This document shows, one piece after another, positions 6,985 through 11,367 of a stretch of 11,367 nucleotides of DNA; position 1 is the first letter of the stretch, and the number at the start of each line of letters is the position of its first letter. The position numbers and the translations under genes were made by a program. The DNA lies in the NCBI GenBank assembly GCA_039715055.1, contig JBDLID010000100.1:1-11367 (forward strand), in the 5' to 3' direction. This DNA comes from JBDLID01 sp039715055. GTDB lineage: Bacteria; Desulfobacterota; Desulfobulbia; Desulfobulbales; Desulfocapsaceae. The notes under the pieces are model-generated. The model saw only the letters and a program-made list of their open reading frames with translations. It had not been told where the DNA came from and did not search any database.

Positions 6985-7010
6985 CAGCCACTTGGCGTCG
7001 ACAGTTTTTC

Positions 7011-7037
7011 TTGACAAAGAGCGTTTAAACATATAAT
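7011..7037 (+). promoter_or_regulatory. Near-consensus sigma-70 promoter for the 28-residue peptide gene
   Basis: TTGACA (7011-7016) and TATAAT (7032-7037) are both exact consensus hexamers, but the spacer is 15 bases, shorter than the optimal 17. Transcription would start near 7044, leaving a 5' leader of about 44 bases before the ATG at 7088. The short spacer could make it activator-dependent or weaker than its hexamers suggest. Confidence 0.65.
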
Positions 7038-7087
7038 TGAAAAAGTAGAGGCAAGGCTATAGTCATTAGTTTAATGGAGGAGTTGTT

Positions 7088-7174
7088 ATGGAAAATAAGA
7101 TCATGTTTCAAATGCTGGTGGCCTACGCAGGAGCTATCATAATTTTTAGTCTGCTGAGTATGTTGTTGAGCTAG
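7088..7174 (+). CDS. 28-residue single-pass membrane peptide
   Basis: The peptide MENKIMFQMLVAYAGAIIIF continues SLLSMLLS and stops with TAG. TGGAGGAG lies just upstream of the ATG at good spacing, and a consensus-hexamer promoter sits 50 bases further up. Residues 8-27 form one hydrophobic segment long enough to cross the membrane, with a short charged N terminus (Glu2, Lys4). No cleavage site is evident, so it is likely a membrane-anchored small protein. I recognise no family. Small proteins of this form often modulate a membrane partner such as a transporter or sensor, but the neighbours on either side (threonine dehydratase and DUF1989, both opposite strand) do not name one. It is alone on its strand. 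The transcript might instead act as an RNA. Confidence 0.6.
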   Translation: MENKIMFQMLVAYAGAIIIFSLLSMLLS

Positions 7175-7208
7175 GATGACAACCTGGAATCACGATAACC
7201 CTCTTTGA

Positions 7209-7245
7209 CAGGCAAGCTCTCTGTCTCTCCACGGGAACTTGCCTG
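7209..7245. terminator. Hairpin downstream of the small peptide gene, possible bidirectional terminator
   Basis: CAGGCAAG (7209-7216) and CTTGCCTG (7238-7245) are perfect inverted arms with a 21-base loop. The hairpin lies between the convergent small peptide gene and the DUF1989 gene. Neither side carries a run of T, so intrinsic termination is not assured. An RNA-stabilising end is equally possible. Confidence 0.35.
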
Positions 7246-7334
7246 CCGAAACACTGCTCCACTCACCCCATCTTCTCACTCACAAAAACGCACCCCTTTG
7301 TCTGAACAACCTTAACGAGCTGTCCCAGTCCATG

Positions 7335-8162
7335 TTACTCCTGCTGGGCAGTACCGTGTCGTCCCTCATACAGGTTGCGTGAGGGCGACGACCAGCCTGT
7401 CAATTTGTCCGGTTGTGGACGATAGAGTTCAACCTTGAGCGGAAAGCAGTGCGCCTCATCACTGGAGTGGGTGGCGGAACAGTCTCCGCCGGGACAGGTG
7501 GAAAGTCCGGCAAGGAGGTCAATTTCTGCGAAAAATTCGATAAAATCACCGGGCCGGACCGGGCTCGCTTTCATAAAGTACTGATGGCTGTCCCGGGTGA
7601 AGCCGGTGCACATGAAAACGTTCAGGACATCATGGACATACTGTTCAGCCTCGGCAACGGCAAGTGCTTTTTCCGTGGCCAGGGCCCGGGTCAGGTTGGA
7701 GTGGCAGCAGTGATTGTACTCTTTGCTGTGCAGCATCATATGGGTGTAGGGATCGCAGCGGGTGCCGATGATATCATGGACTCCGGCTCCGTCCTCGTCC
7801 CAGCCGTACCAGTCCAGGGTGTCGTGGGTGATGGTGGCCATTGGCCGAAAATATGGAAAGTTGCTCCACAGACGGTCACCGGTTGAGACATGGGTTCCAT
7901 GCAGGGCACGTGTCTTGCCGCTGTAAAAATGCTCCTGCAGGTTGTCGTGGTGCCACAGGTTGAGATCACCTACCTGGGGGCCGTCGATACTGACAATGCG
8001 GAAGAAGCAGGCAGCGGGAACAGTAAATGTTTTGGCCTGCCGCGGACCAACGAGGATCTCGTCGACAAGCTGCATCTCCTCCCGTGCTGCCTGGTAGCGC
8101 TCCATATCCGCAAAGGGCAGGGTGTCGGTGGGATAGACAAGGACAGGTCCTGAGGATTTCAC
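7335..8162 (-). CDS. DUF1989 (urea carboxylase-associated family) protein
   Basis: This 275-residue cytoplasmic protein belongs to the DUF1989/YcgI-like family. The family includes the urea carboxylase-associated proteins and the two subunits of carboxyguanidine deiminase. Family marks are VSIDGPQVGDLNLW (57-70), GTRCDPYTHMML (133-144) followed by a CCHSNL cluster (152-157), and PVRPGDFIEFFAEIDLLAGLSTCPGGDCS (201-229). Cys136, His154 and Cys223 or Cys228 are plausible metal ligands. The start is a GTG with an excellent GAAGGAGAG upstream, so it is firm. It is a single copy, whereas carboxyguanidine deiminase needs two DUF1989 subunits, and no urea or guanidine carboxylase is nearby. Its gene diverges from a polyamine-type ABC importer across about 360 bases, which suggests it acts on the imported compound. 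The substrate is unknown. Confidence 0.85.
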   Translation of the reverse strand: MKSSGPVLVYPTDTLPFADMERYQAAREEMQLVDEILVGPRQAKTFTVPAACFFRIVSIDGPQVGDLNLWHHDNLQEHFYSGKTRALHGTHVSTGDRLWSNFPYFRPMATITHDTLDWYGWDEDGAGVHDIIGTRCDPYTHMMLHSKEYNHCCHSNLTRALATEKALAVAEAEQYVHDVLNVFMCTGFTRDSHQYFMKASPVRPGDFIEFFAEIDLLAGLSTCPGGDCSATHSSDEAHCFPLKVELYRPQPDKLTGWSSPSRNLYEGRHGTAQQE

Positions 8163-8390
8163 ATCTCTCCTTCAATCCACTGGTCAAAAAATGTTCTTGG
8201 CCGTGGTGGTTACAGCAGGCTTCACTACTTGAGACTGGTGTAATGGTGGCATGGGTGGTATCTGGCTGTTCCCAGACAGATTTTAAAATTTCTGATGAAA
8301 GGAAGCGTAACGGATGCGGTCGCAGCTGTCAATACGGGCAGCAGGCCAGTCCCCTGATGGTGACCAATGGCGGGTTTGATGAAGAACTTG

Positions 8391-8437
8391 ACTTTGAACC
8401 CTGTTCAAAGTAGTTTCGAACAATAATATTATTGTTC
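8391..8437. promoter_or_regulatory. Two adjacent perfect inverted repeats sharing GAAC/GTTC half-sites, candidate operators
   Basis: The first repeat has 9-base arms, ACTTTGAAC (8391-8399) and GTTCAAAGT (8403-8411), separated by CCT. The second is the perfect 20-bp palindrome GAACAATAATATTATTGTTC (8418-8437). The two use the same GAAC/GTTC ends, so four half-sites fall within 47 bases. A possible -10 (TATTAT, 8427-8432) lies inside the second palindrome, as expected for a repressor site. No regulator gene is visible in the window. Confidence 0.6.
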
Positions 8438-8458
8438 AATATTATTTCCTCAAAACCA

Positions 8459-8470
8459 TTTGGTACCAAA
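8459..8470. promoter_or_regulatory. 12-bp palindrome with GGTACC core
   Basis: TTTGGTACCAAA is a perfect palindrome in the leader of the ABC importer operon, about 53 bases before the ATPase start. It shares the GGTACC core with TCGGTACCGA at 3211-3220 in the doeA control region. It could be an operator or coincidence. Confidence 0.3.
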
Positions 8471-8522
8471 ATATGGATTGAGTTGCCTGCAACCAGGCGG
8501 CTTTTACCTCCAGCAACCGTCA

Positions 8523-9698
8523 ATGACAGTTCCCGCCTCCACCCCTATGGACTCCCAGACAACAGAAAAGAGCGACAAGGCAAGCAATGCTGCAGCGAAA
8601 AAGGATGTACTGGTCAGTTTCCAGAACATCCAGAAAAGTTATGATGGAGAGATCCTGGTCGTCAAGGACCTGAATCTTGACCTGGAGCGGGGTGAATTTC
8701 TGACTCTGCTTGGCCCTTCCGGTTCCGGCAAGACCACCTGCCTGATGATGCTGGCAGGCTTTGAACCGGCCACCCACGGTGAAATATACCTCGACGGTCA
8801 GCCGATAAACAGGATGCCGCCACGCAAGCGTGGCATTGGCATGGTGTTCCAGAACTACGCTCTTTTTCCCCATATGACCGTCGGTGAAAACCTCTCTTTC
8901 CCCCTTGAGATTCGTAAGATGGGCAGGGTCGAACGGGAGGAAAAGGTGAATAAGGCGCTGGAGATGGTTCAGCTCGGAGAATTTGCCGACCGTCGGCCGG
9001 CCCAGCTTTCCGGTGGCCAGCAGCAACGTGTTGCCGTTGCCAGGGCCCTGGTCTTCGATCCGCAGGTGGTGCTCATGGATGAACCCCTGGGTGCCCTGGA
9101 TAAAAATCTGCGGGAACAGATGCAGTATGAGATCAAGCATATTCATGAGAATCTCGGCATTACTGTCATGTATGTCACCCATGACCAGAGTGAGGCCCTG
9201 ACCATGTCCGACCGGGTCGCGGTCTTTGATGACGGTGTTATCCAGCAGATTGCCCCGCCCGATATTCTCTACGAAAAACCGGTCAATGCCTTTGTCGCCG
9301 CCTTTATTGGAGAAAATAACCGCTTCTGGGGCACTGTTGACTCAGTCGATGACCAGGTCTGCCAGGTGACATTGACAAACGGCAGCAAGGTGCTGGCCAC
9401 TCAGGTCAATATTGACGGTGTTGGGAAACCGACAACACTTTCCCTGCGGCCTGAACGGGTTTTTGTTGAACCTGAGCCGGGGAGCCTGCCGAATATTTTT
9501 AATGCCAAAGTGGTCGAACTCATCTATCTCGGGGACCATATCCGGACCCGGATGCAGGTGGCCGGCCATGATGAATTTATCGTCAAATTCGCCAACTCTG
9601 CGGAGCACGCACACCTGAAGAAGGGTAACGTCGTTTCCATTGGCTGGAAGATAGAAGATTGTCACGCGCTTGATCCAAGCGAGGACACAATTCAATAA
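8523..9698 (+). CDS. ABC importer ATPase, PotA-like (polyamine/COG3842 type)
   Basis: This is the nucleotide-binding subunit of an importer in the spermidine/putrescine-type family. Counted from the ATG at 8523 (391 residues): Walker A GPSGSGKTT (64-72), Q-loop VFQNYALFPHMTV (Gln110), signature LSGGQQQR (162-169), Walker B VVLMDEP (182-188), D-loop ALDKNL and switch His220 in YVTHDQSEAL. After about residue 260 comes the TOBE-type regulatory domain that these importers carry. The start is uncertain. ATGs at 8523 and 8547 both lack a Shine-Dalgarno, and the N-terminal 27 residues are low-complexity and not conserved in the family, so translation may begin later. The binding-protein gene follows after 26 bases. 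The PotA label is by fold. The true ligand may not be a polyamine. Confidence 0.9.
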   Translation: MTVPASTPMDSQTTEKSDKASNAAAKKDVLVSFQNIQKSYDGEILVVKDLNLDLERGEFLTLLGPSGSGKTTCLMMLAGFEPATHGEIYLDGQPINRMPPRKRGIGMVFQNYALFPHMTVGENLSFPLEIRKMGRVEREEKVNKALEMVQLGEFADRRPAQLSGGQQQRVAVARALVFDPQVVLMDEPLGALDKNLREQMQYEIKHIHENLGITVMYVTHDQSEALTMSDRVAVFDDGVIQQIAPPDILYEKPVNAFVAAFIGENNRFWGTVDSVDDQVCQVTLTNGSKVLATQVNIDGVGKPTTLSLRPERVFVEPEPGSLPNIFNAKVVELIYLGDHIRTRMQVAGHDEFIVKFANSAEHAHLKKGNVVSIGWKIEDCHALDPSEDTIQ

Positions 9699-9724
9699 CC
9701 GAAAACCCAAGATTGGAGGATTAC

Positions 9725-10834
9725 ATGAAGCGAGTTTTTACAAAAGCTGTACTGGCGACCACCATCGGTGCGTTCGCCTGCGGCGCTGGCCTGGCCACTG
9801 CTGCGGACAAAACGGAGCTTGTCATTGTCTCATGGGGCGGGGCCTACAGCGCCAGCCAGCAGAAGGCCTACAACGAGCCGTACATGAAGAAGAACCCCAA
9901 TGTGAAAATCATCAGCGACGATTCCGCTGCCCAGAGTGTCGCCAAACTGCGCGCTCAGACCGAGGCCGGCAATGTCACCTGGGATTTGGTCGACTCCACA
10001 GCAGCCAATGCCATCACCCTGTGTGACGAGGGCCTCGTTGAGGAAATCGATATCGACAAGGTCCTGGCACCGGCACCTGACGGCACCCCTGCCTCCAAGG
10101 ATTTCGAAGGCATGCTGATCTCACCGTGCTACATTCCCCAGATCGTCTACTCCTACACCTTCGGTTACCGTACCGACAAGGTCGGAGCCACCCCTCCGAC
10201 CACCATGATGGATATCTTTGACCTGAAGAAATACCCGGGCAAGCGCTCCCTGCAGAAAGAGCCGATCAACAACCTTGAGTGGGCCCTGATTGCAGACGGT
10301 GTTGATCCCGCCAAGGTCTACGATGTACTGGCAACCCCTGCAGGCGTTGATCGTGCATTTGCCAAGCTCGAGACCATCAAGGACAAGGTCGTCTGGTGGA
10401 GCGAAGGCGCCCAGCCTGCACAACTCCTTGCCGACGGCGAGGTCGTGATTGCCTCAGCCTACAACGGCCGCCTTTTCGCAGCCATAGAGGAACATAAGCA
10501 GCCCATCGGCATGATCTGGGACTGGCAGGTATTTGACCTGGACGGCTGGGTCGTTCCCAAGGGGACTCCCAACCTGAAAGAGGTTTACAAGTATCTCCAC
10601 TTCGCAACCGATACCCAGCGTCTTGCTGATCAGGCCAAATATATTTCCTACGGTCCCGCACGGAAATCATCGGCTCCCCTGGTTGGCAAACATGCAGAGC
10701 TTGGCATTGACATGAAGCCGCATATGCCGACCAATCCTGAGAACTCTAAACACAGGCTCGTATTTAACTACGAGTTCTGGGCAGATCACAAAGATGAGCT
10801 GACCCAGCGTTTCCAGGCCTGGCTGGCAAAATAA
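9725..10834 (+). CDS. Periplasmic substrate-binding protein of a PotD-family ABC importer
   Basis: This 369-residue exported binding protein (COG0687 type) captures the ligand in the periplasm and delivers it to the permease. The signal peptide is MKRVFTKAVLATTIGAFACG followed by AGLATA, with likely cleavage after Ala26. The mature protein begins near ADKTELVIVSWGGAY. The ATG at 9725 was chosen over one 12 bases upstream because TTGGAGG is spaced 7 bases before it and Lys2-Arg3 give a proper signal-peptide N-region. Classical PotD begins its mature fold with a NWSDY-like stretch and uses specific acidic and aromatic residues. Here the stretch is SWGGAYSASQQKAY, typical of relatives whose ligands are not polyamines or are unknown. 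WWSEGAQPAQLLADGEVVIASAYNGR (about 223-248) is the usual hinge-region signature. The gene is followed by strong hairpins before the permease gene. Confidence 0.9.
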   Translation: MKRVFTKAVLATTIGAFACGAGLATAADKTELVIVSWGGAYSASQQKAYNEPYMKKNPNVKIISDDSAAQSVAKLRAQTEAGNVTWDLVDSTAANAITLCDEGLVEEIDIDKVLAPAPDGTPASKDFEGMLISPCYIPQIVYSYTFGYRTDKVGATPPTTMMDIFDLKKYPGKRSLQKEPINNLEWALIADGVDPAKVYDVLATPAGVDRAFAKLETIKDKVVWWSEGAQPAQLLADGEVVIASAYNGRLFAAIEEHKQPIGMIWDWQVFDLDGWVVPKGTPNLKEVYKYLHFATDTQRLADQAKYISYGPARKSSAPLVGKHAELGIDMKPHMPTNPENSKHRLVFNYEFWADHKDELTQRFQAWLAK

Positions 10835-10866
10835 GCTGCGCTGAGAAACAGTTGTATGCTGCTCCC

Positions 10867-10890
10867 GGGCCGGGGCTTTTGTCCCGGCCC
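10867..10890 (+). other. GC-rich hairpin overlapping the following terminator
   Basis: GGGCCGGG (10867-10874) and CCCGGCCC (10883-10890) form a perfect 8-bp stem with an 8-base loop, 32 bases after the binding-protein stop codon. Its 3' arm shares bases 10886-10890 with the 5' arm of the next hairpin, so the two cannot form fully together. It could act as an anti-terminator or as a 3'-end barrier protecting the binding-protein mRNA. Confidence 0.55.
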
Positions 10891-10950
10891 ATTTGGTGGC
10901 GTTGAGGAGCTAGTCATCTCAACGCCACCAAATGGGCCTCTCTTATTTTT
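10886..10950 (+). terminator. Long intrinsic terminator-like hairpin between binding-protein and permease genes
   Basis: Two perfect 21-base inverted arms (10886-10906 and 10918-10938) enclose an 11-base loop. The 3' arm is followed by the T-rich tail TCTCTTATTTTT. This is a strong intrinsic terminator shape placed inside an apparent operon. It would reduce transcription of the permease gene relative to the binding protein, a known strategy in ABC importer operons. Confidence 0.75.
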
Positions 10951-10977
10951 CTTTCACCTCTGACAAGTAGACTATTC

Positions 10978-11367
10978 ATGCAGCAAGTCGAGCCAACCGG
11001 CGCACCATTGACCACTGCGGACGGTGTCCCTCTGAAAATCAGCCTGCAGAAGGCCCTGATGAGGAAAAAAGTCAATGCGCTGCTGCTGGTCGCTCCCCTG
11101 TTCCTGTTCATCCTGCTCACCTTTCTTCTGCCGATCTTTGACATGCTGCTGCGCAGCGTGGACAACAAGATTGGTGAGGAGATCCTGCCCAATGCCATCC
11201 CTGTCCTGGCCAAGTGGGATGAAACTTCCGGAGAGTTACCCGATGAGGAGTTTTTCAAGGCCTTTGTCGTGGATGGTCAGAAGGCGGCTGAGGCCAAAAC
11301 CATCAACAAGCTTGGTAAACGGCTGAATTATGAAAAGGCGGGAATGTCCAGCCTGTTTCGAAAAACC
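10978..11367 (+). CDS. PotB-like ABC importer permease, N-terminal part only
   Basis: The frame opens at the ATG (10978-10980) and runs off the right edge after 130 residues. A hydrophilic cytoplasmic tail of about 30 residues (MQQVEPTGAPLTTADG and onward) ends in LQKALMRKKVNAL. One membrane segment follows, LLLVAPLFLFILLTFLLPIF, ending IFDMLLRSVDN, as in PotB-type permeases. A long charged stretch follows (KWDETSGELPDEEFFKAFVVD), in the periplasmic position where one subgroup of these permeases has an insertion; this makes them near 400 residues, against about 280 for classical PotB. No good Shine-Dalgarno precedes the ATG, so the start is moderately sure. It follows the binding-protein gene by 143 bases of hairpin-rich sequence. 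Confidence 0.8.
   Translation, partial: MQQVEPTGAPLTTADGVPLKISLQKALMRKKVNALLLVAPLFLFILLTFLLPIFDMLLRSVDNKIGEEILPNAIPVLAKWDETSGELPDEEFFKAFVVDGQKAAEAKTINKLGKRLNYEKAGMSSLFRKT

Larger units (their letters stand above)
8163..8522. promoter_or_regulatory. Divergent control region between the DUF1989 gene and the ABC importer operon
   Basis: This 360-base stretch holds no credible gene. The 3' half carries the inverted repeats described at 8391-8437 and a palindrome at 8459-8470. A possible rightward promoter is TTCAAA (8404-8409), a 17-base spacer and TATTAT (8427-8432), which overlaps the second inverted repeat. No clear leftward promoter for the DUF1989 gene was found. No riboswitch class that I know is recognisable here. 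Confidence 0.45.

Noticed and set aside
7335..8162. Calling the DUF1989 protein a carboxyguanidine deiminase subunit
   Set aside because: That enzyme needs two different DUF1989 subunits and sits with a guanidine carboxylase. Only one copy is present and no carboxylase is seen.
8243..8413. A 56-codon plus-strand frame upstream of the importer operon
   Set aside because: It has no Shine-Dalgarno and no recognisable composition, and its end overlaps the inverted repeats. It is more likely non-coding control DNA.
8523..11367. Naming the importer potA-potD-potB for spermidine/putrescine
   Set aside because: The fold family is clear, but the binding protein lacks the classical PotD N-terminal ligand stretch. 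The gene context points elsewhere, so only family-level calls are given.

Overview
The window reads as a chromosomal segment of a marine or halotolerant proteobacterium-like organism. A sulfate-reducer-type lineage (Desulfobacterota) is my best but low-confidence guess. It rests on the moderate GC content and on a small cysteine-rich protein of a kind I associate with anaerobes. No rRNA, tRNA, CRISPR array, insertion sequence or phage gene is visible. Every gene longer than 100 codons looks intact except the two cut by the window edges.

Layout. (1) Positions 1-3054, minus strand: doeA (ectoine hydrolase) and doeB (N-acetyl-diaminobutyrate deacetylase) are 3 bases apart. A 178-base gap carrying a perfect 16-bp palindrome follows, then a cystathionine gamma-synthase-family PLP enzyme cut by the left edge. 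DoeA and DoeB would convert imported ectoine to 2,4-diaminobutyrate. The usual next enzymes (transaminase DoeD, dehydrogenase DoeC) are not in the window. (2) Positions 3055-3396: a divergent control region. It is followed by an EamA/DMT permease on the plus strand (3397-4329). (3) Positions 4379-6801, minus strand: a likely operon of a threonine dehydratase with a C-terminal ACT domain, a small eight-cysteine protein and a class I SAM methyltransferase. (4) Positions 6802-7334: an AT-rich region with repeated motifs, a near-consensus sigma-70 promoter, and a 28-residue membrane peptide with a strong Shine-Dalgarno. (5) Positions 7335-8162, minus strand: a DUF1989 (urea carboxylase-associated family) protein, diverging from (6) a PotABCD-family ABC importer on the plus strand: ATPase, periplasmic binding protein and the start of a permease. 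The divergent region holds two adjacent perfect inverted repeats made of GAAC/GTTC half-sites. Between the binding-protein and permease genes lie two overlapping hairpins, which could limit read-through into the permease gene.

The common theme is uptake and breakdown of small nitrogenous solutes: ectoine, amino acids through PLP enzymes, and an unidentified ligand of a polyamine-type importer paired with a DUF1989 protein. Two chemistries that can form 2-oxobutyrate (threonine dehydratase and, if it acts as a lyase, the gamma-family PLP enzyme) flank the ectoine genes. It is an inference, not a demonstration, that they are linked to diaminobutyrate catabolism.
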